From an uncultured Rhodocyclaceae bacterium (GTDB lineage Bacteria; Pseudomonadota; Gammaproteobacteria; Burkholderiales; Rhodocyclaceae), in contig CAJBAP010000197.1 in assembly GCA_903950295.1 (NCBI GenBank), positions 1 to 17,116 on the forward strand: 17,116 bases of DNA, read 5' to 3'. The notes under the pieces are model-generated. The model was given only the letters and a program-made list of their open reading frames with translations, had not been told where the DNA came from and searched no databases. Both the position numbers and the translations under genes were made by a program. Shown here in pieces: positions 7,710 to 15,241 of the stretch (the stretch's first letter is position 1; each line of letters opens with the position of its first letter).

Positions 7710-8483
7710 ATGGCATCCCCTGCGCCTGTCGTTGCCATCCGCGAACTGTCTACCCGCTTCGGCGAGACCTGGATTCATCGCGGGCTGAATCTCGAGATCG
7801 TGGCGGGCGAACTGGTGGCATTGGTCGGTGGCTCGGGCAGCGGCAAGACGACGTTGCTGCGCCAGATGATCGGCCTGCTAACGCCGACACTAGGGAGTAT
7901 CCAGCTGTTCGGCGAACCACTGTTCGGTGGCGGGGTGGCGCGCGAACGTGCCCTGCGCCAGCGTTTCGGCGTGTTGTTCCAGCAGGGCGCGCTGTTCTCC
8001 GCCTTTAATGTTTTCGACAATATTGCCTTTCCGCTACGTGAGCTCAAGTCCCTCGATGAGGCAACGATTCACGACCTGGTCATGCTCAAGCTCGAAATGG
8101 TCGAACTGCTGCCGCGCCATGCCCTGCTGATGCCGGCAGAACTTTCCGGTGGCATGATCAAGCGCGTTGCCTTGGCACGCGCATTAGCGCTGGAGCCGGA
8201 ATTGTTGCTGCTCGACGAACCGACCGCAGGTCTCGATCCCGATCGTTCCGACAGCTTCGTGCGACTGACACGCATGCTGGGTGAGGAACTCGGCCTGACG
8301 GTGGTGCTGGTGACGCATGACCTCGACACGCTGGCGGCGTTGGCGACGCGCGTCGCCGTGCTCGCGGAGCAGCACATTCTCGCCTATGGCCCGATCGACG
8401 AGATCATGCGGCTGGATCATCCCTTTACCCGTAATTTCTTCCACTCCGAGCGCGGTCAGCGCGCCCTTGGCCATGCACACTGA
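7710..8483 (+). CDS. MlaF-like ABC transporter ATPase (257 aa)
   Basis: This is the cytoplasmic ATP-hydrolysing subunit for the permease encoded just upstream. It has Walker A (GGSGSGKTT, 40-48), a Q-loop region (GVLFQQGALF), the ABC signature LSGGM (145-149), Walker B (LLLLDEPTAGLDP, D169/E170) and the H-loop His203 (VTHD). LFQQGALFSAFNVFDNIAFPLRE is typical of the MlaF/Mkl subgroup. Length is normal and all catalytic motifs are intact. The ATG at 7710 lies 3 bases from the upstream stop; the MCE gene starts 11 bases after this gene ends. Confidence 0.94.
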   Translation: MASPAPVVAIRELSTRFGETWIHRGLNLEIVAGELVALVGGSGSGKTTLLRQMIGLLTPTLGSIQLFGEPLFGGGVARERALRQRFGVLFQQGALFSAFNVFDNIAFPLRELKSLDEATIHDLVMLKLEMVELLPRHALLMPAELSGGMIKRVALARALALEPELLLLDEPTAGLDPDRSDSFVRLTRMLGEELGLTVVLVTHDLDTLAALATRVAVLAEQHILAYGPIDEIMRLDHPFTRNFFHSERGQRALGHAH

Positions 8484-8494
8484 GGTCTGACACC

Positions 8495-9436
8495 ATGGAA
8501 AATCGCTCGCATGCCCTGATGGCAGGCCTGTTCACAGTCATTTTCATCCTGGCTTCGGCACTGGCGCTCTGGTGGCTGACCGGCACGCGTGAGATGACGT
8601 ACACCTACATTCTCGAAACGCGCGGCAACGTAACCGGCCTCAACAACGAGGCCCAGGTGCGCTATCGCGGCATCCGCGCCGGCAAGGTGACCAACATTGC
8701 GCCTGATGAACTCGATCCCGGTCTGCTGCTGGTCGAGATTTCGCTGGGGCGCCAATATCGGCTGACCGACAAGACTTCGGCAAAACTCAACTACCAGGGT
8801 ATTACCGGGTTGGCTTACGTCATGCTGGAAGAAGAGGCCAAGGGCCCGCAGGGCAAGCCGCTTGACACCGAGGCTGCCGTGCCGCCGCGCATCGCGATTC
8901 AGCCGGGGCTGTTCGACACCTTGGGCAACAAGGCCGGCGACATCGCCACCCAGGTGGCCGAATTGACCTTGCGCCTCAACCGACTGCTCGATGAGCGCAA
9001 TAGCCGCAATATTGTGCGCACCCTCGACAATCTGGCGACCGCCTCCGATGGGCTGAAAGAGTTGCCCCAATTGATGGCGTCCTTGCGATCCGCCTTGTCC
9101 GACACCAACCTGAAGAAACTGCAGGCACTGCTGGCCCATCTCGAGAAAACCGCCGGCGAGGCAGCGCCGCTGACTGCGGAGGCGCGCACGCTGGTGGCTA
9201 CCATGACGACGCTCGCACAACGATTTGGCACTGTTGGTGACCGGCTAAATGCCGAGACCCTGCCGCGCGTGGAAACCCTGATGACCGAGGTCTCCGCGGC
9301 GACGCGCCGGCTTGATCGTCTGCTCGATACCCTCAACGACACCCCGCAAGCCGTGATCTTCGGCACCCAGCCTGCCAGGCCGGGCCCTGGTGAAACCGGC
9401 TTTGTTGTCCCGACTGCCCCCAACCGGATGGAGTGA
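8495..9436 (+). CDS. MlaD-like MCE-domain protein (313 aa)
   Basis: The protein has one N-terminal membrane anchor (about residues 9-31, LMAGLFTVIFILASALALWW) and a single MCE domain at about 37-117 (GNVTGLNNEAQVRYRGIRAGKV, then GITGLAYVMLEE). The rest (about 145-290) is helical, with Leu heptads (VAELTLRLNRLLDERNSR, then LKKLQALLAHLEKT). MCE proteins form rings that carry lipids across the periplasm. At 313 residues it is much longer than E. coli MlaD (183); the helical extension suggests a tunnel or needle reaching toward the outer membrane, as in other long MCE proteins, though that is inference. It is followed 3 bases later by the lipoprotein gene. Confidence 0.9.
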   Translation: MENRSHALMAGLFTVIFILASALALWWLTGTREMTYTYILETRGNVTGLNNEAQVRYRGIRAGKVTNIAPDELDPGLLLVEISLGRQYRLTDKTSAKLNYQGITGLAYVMLEEEAKGPQGKPLDTEAAVPPRIAIQPGLFDTLGNKAGDIATQVAELTLRLNRLLDERNSRNIVRTLDNLATASDGLKELPQLMASLRSALSDTNLKKLQALLAHLEKTAGEAAPLTAEARTLVATMTTLAQRFGTVGDRLNAETLPRVETLMTEVSAATRRLDRLLDTLNDTPQAVIFGTQPARPGPGETGFVVPTAPNRME

Positions 9437-9439
9437 ACC

Positions 9440-10048
9440 ATGCGCAAGCTCATTGTTCTGCTGAGTATTTTCCTGCTGGCGGGCTGCGTCGGCAATCCAC
9501 CGCGCCAGTCCGAAATTGCCCTCTACGATCTGGGCGACGTTTCAGGTGCCTGGGCTGCACCGGGTTTCCCGATTGCAGCGGTCGAAGTGCGCGCCAGCCC
9601 GTGGCTGGATTCGCCGGCCCAGCTCTATCGCCTGGCCTATGCGGACGCCTTGCGCCGGCAGGCCTACACGAACAGCCGCTGGACCGCCATGCCGGCCGAA
9701 TTGCTGGAGCGTTTCCTGCAACGGCGCATCGTCTTCGGTCAGCCGGATTTCGCCGGCCCGGGCTGCCGACTGAGCCTGACGCTCGACGAACTCGAGCAGC
9801 GTTTCGACACGCAGCAGGCGAGCAAGATCGTACTGGAAGCACGCGCTACCCTGTTCCCTTTGCATGGCGATGCCATCCTGTCGAAACGTGCCTTCCTGAT
9901 CCAGCAGCCGGCGTCAAGTCCGGATGCCAAGGGTGGTGTGGTGGCAACGCGGGCAGCAGCCGAAGCCTTGGCGGGCGAAATGGCGCAATGGCTGGGCAAC
10001 GTGGCGCGCGAGCGGCCGCAGGCAGTCGCCAGCTGCAAGGGTGCATAA
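9440..10048 (+). CDS. ABC-type transport auxiliary lipoprotein, PqiC/LCE-like (202 aa)
   Basis: The N-terminus is a lipoprotein signal (MRKLIVLLSIFLLAGC); the lipobox LAGC places the lipidated Cys at 16. The mature part (YDLGDVSG, IAAVEVRASPWLDSP, LYRLAYADALRRQAYTNSRW and the C-terminal AAAEALAGEMAQWL) matches the ABC_trans_aux/PqiC-type family, small lipoproteins encoded at the end of MCE operons. Residue 17 is Val, not Asp, so outer-membrane sorting is likely. It may provide the outer-membrane end of the lipid path in place of MlaA/MlaC, neither of which is seen here. The TAA stop overlaps repeat copy 4. Confidence 0.85.
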   Translation: MRKLIVLLSIFLLAGCVGNPPRQSEIALYDLGDVSGAWAAPGFPIAAVEVRASPWLDSPAQLYRLAYADALRRQAYTNSRWTAMPAELLERFLQRRIVFGQPDFAGPGCRLSLTLDELEQRFDTQQASKIVLEARATLFPLHGDAILSKRAFLIQQPASSPDAKGGVVATRAAAEALAGEMAQWLGNVARERPQAVASCKGA

Positions 10049-10070
10049 AAGTCGGCGCTGGCGGTACGGC
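10047..10070 (+). repeat. Dispersed 24-bp repeat, copy 4
   Basis: It has one change from the consensus (GGGAC to GGTAC), in the orientation opposite to copies 1-3 on the plus strand. Its first two A's are part of the TAA stop of the lipoprotein gene. It is followed by GCATGCACGGC before the palindrome at 10083. Confidence 0.85.
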
Positions 10071-10082
10071 ATGCACGGCTAA

Positions 10083-10126
10083 TTGTCGCGCGCGCGACAA
10101 CGCGGCCGGCGGCAAGGCAGTAGATT
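10083..10126 (+). promoter_or_regulatory. Perfect 18-bp palindrome with candidate promoter of the etfBA operon
   Basis: TTGTCGCGCGCGCGACAA at 10083-10100 is a perfect inverted repeat. TAGATT at 10121-10126 is a plausible -10; no good -35 is seen. Transcription would start near 10133, so the palindrome centre (10091.5) falls at about -42, where a class II activator would bind. The palindrome is not followed by a T-run, so a terminator is unlikely. The regulator is unknown. Confidence 0.55.
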
Positions 10127-10154
10127 CGCCCGAACCTGTTTAAGGAGTCTCTCC

Positions 10155-10916
10155 ATGAAAATTCTGGTCCCGGTCAAACGGGTAATCGATTACAACGTCA
10201 AGGTGCGCGTCAAGGCCGATCAGAGCGGCGTCGAGCTCGCCAACGTCAAGATGGCGATGAACCCGTTCGACGAGATCGCGGTGGAAGAGGCGGTGCGGCT
10301 AAAGGAGGCGGGCATCGCTACCGAGGTGATCGCCGTTTCCTGCGGTACGACAGCCTGCCAGGAACAATTGCGTACGGCGTTGGCGCTCGGTGCGGACCGC
10401 GCCATCCTGGTTGAGACTGATGCGGTACAGTCAGAGTGTTTGCAGTCGCTGGCCGTGGCCAAGCTCCTCAAGGCCGTGTGTGACAAGGAACAGCCGGGGC
10501 TGGTGTTGCTCGGCAAGCAGGCCATCGACGATGACGCCAACCAAACTGGCCAGATGCTCGCCGCCCTGATGGGCTGGCCGCAGGCGACCTTTGCCTCCAA
10601 AGTGGTTCTGGCCGATGGCCGCGCTACCGTGACCCGGGAAATCGACGGCGGCCTCGAAACGCTGTCGATCAAACTGCCGGCGGTGGTGACGACCGACCTG
10701 CGCCTTAACGAGCCGCGTTATGCCACGTTGCCGAACATCATGAAGGCGAAGAAAAAGCCGATGGATGTGCTGAAACCCACCGACCTCGGCGTTGATATCG
10801 CGCCGCGCCTGACGACGCTGAAAGTCGTCGAGCCCGCCAAGCGCCAGGCCGGCGTGAAGGTGGCCAATGTCGCCGAGCTGGTGGCCAAACTCAAGAACGA
10901 AGCGAAGGTGATCTGA
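10155..10916 (+). CDS. etfB: Electron transfer flavoprotein subunit beta (253 aa)
   Basis: EtfB with EtfA forms the soluble flavoprotein that takes electrons from acyl-CoA and related dehydrogenases and passes them to ETF:quinone oxidoreductase. The N-terminus [19 protein letters not shown] is typical. [18 protein letters not shown] is the AMP-binding fold start. The family signature region [20 protein letters not shown], then [20 protein letters not shown] and KKKPMD is intact. I chose ATG 10155, preceded by AAGGAG (10142-10147), although the frame is open further upstream. Length is normal. EtfA starts 2 bases after the stop. Confidence 0.97.
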   Translation: MKILVPVKRVIDYNVKVRVKADQSGVELANVKMAMNPFDEIAVEEAVRLKEAGIATEVIAVSCGTTACQEQLRTALALGADRAILVETDAVQSECLQSLAVAKLLKAVCDKEQPGLVLLGKQAIDDDANQTGQMLAALMGWPQATFASKVVLADGRATVTREIDGGLETLSIKLPAVVTTDLRLNEPRYATLPNIMKAKKKPMDVLKPTDLGVDIAPRLTTLKVVEPAKRQAGVKVANVAELVAKLKNEAKVI

Positions 10917-10918
10917 CC

Positions 10919-11872
10919 ATGGCCATCCTTGTCATTGCCGAACACGATAATGCCGCCCTGAAGGCGGCCAGCTTCAATACCGTTGCCTGCGCTGCGAAGA
11001 TTGGCGCGCAGTTGGGTGCGGAGATTCATGTGCTGGTCGCCGGGGCCGGTTGTGCCGCTGCCGCGCATGCTGCCGCCACGCTCGCGGGCGTGACAAAGGT
11101 CAAGCTCGCCGATGCGCCGCATTATGCCGACCAGACCGCCGAGAACCTCGCTGCGCTGCTGGTCGCCAATGCGGCCGGTTACACGCACATCCTCGCGCCC
11201 GCCACCACCTTCGGCAAGAACCTGCTGCCGCGCGTCGCTGCCTTGCTTGACGTGGCACAGATCTCCGAAATCTGCGGCGTCGACGCCGCCGACACCTCAT
11301 TTTCAACATTTGTGCGGCCGATCTATGCCGGCAACGCGCTGGCGACGGTCAAGTCTGCCGACGCGGTGAAGGTCATCACCGTGCGCACCACGGCCTTCGA
11401 TGCGGTAGCGCAGGGAGGTAATGCCACCGTGGAGGCCATTGCTGCCGGCCCCGACCTCGGCCTGACGCAACTGGTCGGCCGCGAGCTGACGAAATCGGCA
11501 CGGCCCGAGCTGGGTGCGGCGAAGGTCATTGTTTCCGGCGGGCGCGGATTGGCGTCAGGCGAGAACTACCACGCGCTGCTCGAACCGCTCGCCGACAAGT
11601 TGAATGCCGCACTGGGTGCCTCGCGGGCGGCGGTGGATGCCGGGTTCGTGCCTAACGACTATCAGGTCGGCCAGACCGGCAAGGTCGTCGCGCCGCAGCT
11701 CTATATTGCCATTGGCATCTCCGGCGCCATCCAGCATCTGGCGGGCATGAAGGACAGCAAGGTGATCGTCGCGATCAACAAGGATGCCGATGCACCGATC
11801 TTCCAGGTCGCTGACTACGGTCTGGTCGGCGACTTGTTCCAATTGGTGCCGGAGCTGACGGCGGCCATTTAG
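10919..11872 (+). CDS. etfA: Electron transfer flavoprotein subunit alpha (317 aa)
   Basis: EtfA carries the FAD of the heterodimer. The N-terminal domain ([20 protein letters not shown] to about 190) is the alpha/beta fold shared with EtfB. The FAD domain (about 200-317) has the expected contacts: SRAAVDAG near residue 235, [15 protein letters not shown], then [14 protein letters not shown], and [20 protein letters not shown]. Length is normal and all contact motifs are present. The ATG is 2 bases after etfB, and the next gene follows 4 bases after the stop, indicating one transcript. Confidence 0.97.
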   Translation: MAILVIAEHDNAALKAASFNTVACAAKIGAQLGAEIHVLVAGAGCAAAAHAAATLAGVTKVKLADAPHYADQTAENLAALLVANAAGYTHILAPATTFGKNLLPRVAALLDVAQISEICGVDAADTSFSTFVRPIYAGNALATVKSADAVKVITVRTTAFDAVAQGGNATVEAIAAGPDLGLTQLVGRELTKSARPELGAAKVIVSGGRGLASGENYHALLEPLADKLNAALGASRAAVDAGFVPNDYQVGQTGKVVAPQLYIAIGISGAIQHLAGMKDSKVIVAINKDADAPIFQVADYGLVGDLFQLVPELTAAI

Positions 11873-11876
11873 CGCG

Positions 11877-12569
11877 ATGAACTTTCCCGACGGCCTCTTC
11901 AGCGACGCCTGGGCCTTCGGGGCCATCTTGCCTTACGTCCTGTTGCTGTTGTGGGCCGTGCGAACAGCCCCTTGGCGACGGCTGGCGGAAAATCCGCACG
12001 ATGGCGGGCAGATGAGTGTCTGGATGGGGACCATCGTCGTGCTGACGCTGGTCTGGAGCATGAAGGCCGGCGTCAGGCCGGGGCTGAATCTGCACATGCT
12101 CGGTGTTACCGCCTTCACGTTGATGTTCGGCCGGCAGTTGGCGCTGATTGGTCTCTCGGTGGTCCTGGCCGCCGTCACTTTAAATGCCTCGCTCAAAGGT
12201 GTCGACGCCTGGCAAGCCTTCGCCTTGAATGCGCTGACGCTGGTGGTGTTTCCGGTATTCGTGGCGCATGTCATCCTGCGGTGTGTCGAGCGTTGCCTGC
12301 CAGTGCACATTTTTGTTTATATTTTCGTTGCCGCGTTTTTTGGCGCGGCGGTCAGCGTCGTTGCTACCGGCGTCCTGACGACCTTGCTGCTGTGGCTTTC
12401 AAACGCTTACACTGCCGAATTGCTGCTGGCCGAATACTTGCCGTTCTATCTGTTGCTGGGCTTCTCCGAGGCCTGGCTCAACGGTGCGGCCATCACGCTG
12501 ATGGTCGTGTATTGTCCGCACTGGGTCGGCAGCTTCGATGACCGGCGCTATCTCTGGCAGAAAAAATAA
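11877..12569 (+). CDS. CbiM-like (COG3235-type) integral membrane protein (230 aa)
   Basis: This polytopic membrane protein has about six hydrophobic segments. It begins MNFPDGLFSDAW and continues LWAVRTAPWRRL, WSMKAGVRPGLNLHMLGVTA and LTLMFGRQLALIG, resembling predicted membrane proteins related to the CbiM/NikM S-components of energy-coupling factor transporters. True CbiM/NikM proteins begin MHI and use Met1/His2 in metal binding; here residue 2 is Asn, so nickel or cobalt transport should not be assumed. No ECF ATPase or T-component is encoded nearby. It lies 4 bases after etfA and 13 bases before the dehydrogenase gene, so it is probably co-transcribed; a role in that pathway is unknown. 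Confidence 0.78.
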   Translation: MNFPDGLFSDAWAFGAILPYVLLLLWAVRTAPWRRLAENPHDGGQMSVWMGTIVVLTLVWSMKAGVRPGLNLHMLGVTAFTLMFGRQLALIGLSVVLAAVTLNASLKGVDAWQAFALNALTLVVFPVFVAHVILRCVERCLPVHIFVYIFVAAFFGAAVSVVATGVLTTLLLWLSNAYTAELLLAEYLPFYLLLGFSEAWLNGAAITLMVVYCPHWVGSFDDRRYLWQKK

Positions 12570-12582
12570 GGGAATTTCCGCA

Positions 12583-14370
12583 ATGACCTACACCGCTCCG
12601 CTGCAGGACATGCAATTCGTGCTGAACGAACTCGCCGGCCTTGAACAGGTGGCCCAATTGCCCGGTTGCGAGGAGGCCGCCTCTGATGTCGTGGAGGCGA
12701 TCCTCGAAGAGGCGAGCAAGTTTGCCGGCGGTGTGCTGGCGCCGCTCAACCGTGTCGGTGATCGCGTTGGCGCAATCTGGCAGGACACAGCAGTGATCAT
12801 GCCGGCCGGTTTTGGCGCCGCCTACCAGCAGTTCGTCGAGAATGGCTGGAACGGCATTGACTGCAACCCGGAGTTCGGTGGCCAGGGTCTGCCGCGCCTC
12901 GTTTCTGCGGCCGTGCGCGAGATGTGGAAATCGGCCAACCACGCGTTTGCCCTCTGCCCGATGCTCACCGGTGGCGCCATCGAAGCGCTGGAATTGTGCG
13001 GCACGCCGGAGCAAAAACAACAGTACCTGCCGAAGATGGTCTCGGGCGAATGGACCGGTACCATGAATATCACCGAACCGCAGGCGGGTTCTGACCTTGC
13101 CGCCATCCGCGCGCGCGCTGAACCGCAGGCCGACGGCAGCTTCAAGGTCTTCGGCCAGAAAATCTTCATCACCTATGGTGAGCACGACATGGCGGAGAAC
13201 ATCATCCATCTCGTGCTGGCGCGCACACCGACTGCCCCGCTCGGCGTCAAGGGTATTTCACTCTTCGTCGTGCCGAAGTTCCTTGTGAATGCCGATGGTT
13301 CGTTGGGCGCACGCAACGATGCGTATTGCGTCTCCATCGAACACAAGCTCGGCATTCACGCCAGCCCCACCAGCGTGATGAGTTTTGGCGACCACGGTGG
13401 CGCCACAGGCTATCTCGTCGGCAAGGAGAACGAGGGCCTCAAGTACATGTTCATCATGATGAACTCGGCGCGCTATGCCGTCGGCCTCGAAGGTCTGGGC
13501 ATTGCCGAGGCGAGCTACCAGCATGCGTTGTCCTACGCGAAGGAGCGCGTGCAGAGCCGCGCCATCGAAGGTTCGGCAGAGTCGGTCGCCATCGTGCAGC
13601 ATCCCGACATCCGCCGCATGCTGATGCTGATGAAGTCGCAGACCGAGGCGATGCGTGCCCTGGCCTATGTGGTGGCGGCAGCACACGACACCGCGATCCA
13701 TCATGCCGACGCGGGCGAACGACAGCAGAACCAGGCCTTTGTCGACCTGATGACGCCCGTGGTCAAGGGCTGGATTACCGAGACCGGCAACCAGATTGCC
13801 TACCTTGGCGTGCAGGTGCATGGCGGCATGGGTTTCATCGAGGAGGCCGGCGCCGCACAGTTCATGCGCGATGCACGCATCACGACGATCTACGAAGGCA
13901 CCACCGGCATACAAGCGAATGACCTGATCGGCCGCAAGATCGCCCGCGAGGGCGGAGCGACGCTCAAGACCGTGATTGCCAGGATGCAGTCCACGCAGGC
14001 CGAACTGGCTGCGGTCAATGATGCCGATTGCCAGGCGATTGCGGCGGCGCTGGCCGATGGTATCGCCGCCGTTGTTGCGTCCGGCGATTACATCGTGGCC
14101 CAATACGGCACGAATGTGCGTGAAGTGGCAGCGGGCGCCGTGCCTTTCCTGCGGCTGCTGGGCATTGTTTCCGGCGGCTGGATGATGGGGCGCGCCGCGC
14201 TGGTGGCGACGGCAAAACTCGGCGCTGGCGGGACGGCAGGTTTTTACCCGGCCAAGCTCAAGACTGCGCGCTTCTACGCCGAGCATGTACTGAACGAGTC
14301 TGTCGGGCTGGCACGTGAAATTGTTTCTGGCGGTGCCAGTGTTCTATCATTGACCGAAGATCAATTCTGA
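12583..14370 (+). CDS. Acyl-CoA dehydrogenase, long DmdC-like type (595 aa)
   Basis: This FAD enzyme oxidises an acyl-CoA to the 2-enoyl-CoA and donates electrons to ETF, encoded upstream. N-terminal residues 1-40 (MTYTAPLQDMQFVLNELAG) are the extra segment typical of the DmdC/long subgroup. FAD and substrate motifs are present: GMNITEP-like TGTMNITEPQAGSDLA, IFITYGEHDM, and VGKENEGLKYMFIMMNSARY. The likely catalytic base is E438 in TIYEGTTGIQANDL. The C-terminal domain (about 470-595) completes the long form. The substrate cannot be read; 3-methylthiopropanoyl-CoA and medium-chain acyl-CoA are possible for the subgroup. I chose ATG 12583 with AAGGGAA about 8 bases upstream. Residues 545-552 are encoded by a near-exact copy of the dispersed repeat. 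Confidence 0.93.
   Translation: MTYTAPLQDMQFVLNELAGLEQVAQLPGCEEAASDVVEAILEEASKFAGGVLAPLNRVGDRVGAIWQDTAVIMPAGFGAAYQQFVENGWNGIDCNPEFGGQGLPRLVSAAVREMWKSANHAFALCPMLTGGAIEALELCGTPEQKQQYLPKMVSGEWTGTMNITEPQAGSDLAAIRARAEPQADGSFKVFGQKIFITYGEHDMAENIIHLVLARTPTAPLGVKGISLFVVPKFLVNADGSLGARNDAYCVSIEHKLGIHASPTSVMSFGDHGGATGYLVGKENEGLKYMFIMMNSARYAVGLEGLGIAEASYQHALSYAKERVQSRAIEGSAESVAIVQHPDIRRMLMLMKSQTEAMRALAYVVAAAHDTAIHHADAGERQQNQAFVDLMTPVVKGWITETGNQIAYLGVQVHGGMGFIEEAGAAQFMRDARITTIYEGTTGIQANDLIGRKIAREGGATLKTVIARMQSTQAELAAVNDADCQAIAAALADGIAAVVASGDYIVAQYGTNVREVAAGAVPFLRLLGIVSGGWMMGRAALVATAKLGAGGTAGFYPAKLKTARFYAEHVLNESVGLAREIVSGGASVLSLTEDQF
14214..14237 (+). repeat. Dispersed 24-bp repeat, copy 5, inside the dehydrogenase gene
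   Basis: It matches the consensus at 23 of 24 bases (AAAAC in place of AAAAG). It encodes KLGAGGTA, residues 545-552, in frame. Family members have a similar Gly/Ala-rich stretch of comparable length here, so convergence from GC-rich codons is possible. Confidence 0.6.
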
Positions 14371-14404
14371 AAACGATTTCGCCAGACTGCTACACTCCGT
14401 ACTC

Positions 14405-15241
14405 ATGGACGAGACTGAACTCTACCGTCGCATTGCCGACGAGGCTGATCGTGGCGAACTGGTCTTCCCGACCAGTACCGAGATTGGGTTGCGCATCAAG
14501 CGGGCCCTCGACGATCCCGATTGCTCCATTGATCAGGCTGCCAAGCTGATCCAGGCCGAGCCACTCCTGGCCGCGCGTGTCGTGGCAGTGGCGAATTCGG
14601 TGGCCTACAATCGTTCGGGACGTGAAATCACCGATGTGCGCCAGTCGGTGGCGCGACTGGGTTTTCGCACGCTGCGTTCGCTGACGATGTCTTTGCTGGT
14701 CAAACAGATGTCCGGCCAGTCGAGTGATCCGGCGCACAAGGTACTCGCCCAGAAACTCTGGGAACATACGGCCCATGTCGCGGCACTGAGCCATGTGATT
14801 GCCCGGCGCGTCACGCATCAAGACCCCGAAACAGCGCTGTTTGCAGGCATCCTGCACGAGGTCGCCGGTTTCTATCTGATTTCGCGAGCCCGCGAGATGC
14901 CCGAGTTGCTCGCCGGCGATCAGGCCGAATGGCGGGGCGAGGGTGAATCGGTCGTGGGTGCGGCACTCCTGAAGATTCTCGAAGTGCCCGAGGGCGTCGT
15001 CACCGCCATCAGCGCCATGTGGGAGGGTTATCTCGCCATACCGCCGACGTCGCTGGGCGACACGTTGCTGCTGGCCGAAGAGCTTGCACCGGTTGCGTCG
15101 CCGCTGTATTGGGTGCCGAATGCGGAGAGCGCGGCGGTGGGCAAGCCGCAGATAGAAATGGCTCTCGACGAAGAAACCCTCTCCAGCATCCTTGCCGAGT
15201 CGGCCGAGGAAGTGCAGTCCCTGATCAGCGCCCTGAAGTAG
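14405..15241 (+). CDS. HDOD-domain protein (278 aa)
   Basis: The HDOD domain spans about residues 18-215: [15 protein letters not shown], then [27 protein letters not shown], then [22 protein letters not shown] and [20 protein letters not shown] domains are related to HD phosphohydrolases but lack the metal-binding set; here the second residue of the HD pair is E152 after H151 and no other HD ligands are obvious, so it is probably non-catalytic and works in signalling or protein assembly. No membrane segment or receiver domain is present. The ATG at 14405 has no clear ribosome site; TACACT at 14391-14396 is a -10-like hexamer only 8 bases upstream of it, too close to give a normal leader. The 3' end overlaps the convergent kinase gene by 17 bases. 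Confidence 0.88.
   Translation: MDETELYRRIADEADRGELVFPTSTEIGLRIKRALDDPDCSIDQAAKLIQAEPLLAARVVAVANSVAYNRSGREITDVRQSVARLGFRTLRSLTMSLLVKQMSGQSSDPAHKVLAQKLWEHTAHVAALSHVIARRVTHQDPETALFAGILHEVAGFYLISRAREMPELLAGDQAEWRGEGESVVGAALLKILEVPEGVVTAISAMWEGYLAIPPTSLGDTLLLAEELAPVASPLYWVPNAESAAVGKPQIEMALDEETLSSILAESAEEVQSLISALK

Noticed and set aside
6683..8008. A plus-strand open frame of 441 codons over the permease and ATPase genes
   Set aside because: It is a shifted frame of MlaE/MlaF, Arg/Gly/His-rich, and crosses a real gene boundary.
13258..14286. A minus-strand open frame of 342 codons inside the acyl-CoA dehydrogenase gene
   Set aside because: Antisense shadow of a gene with intact catalytic motifs; no ribosome site or family resemblance.
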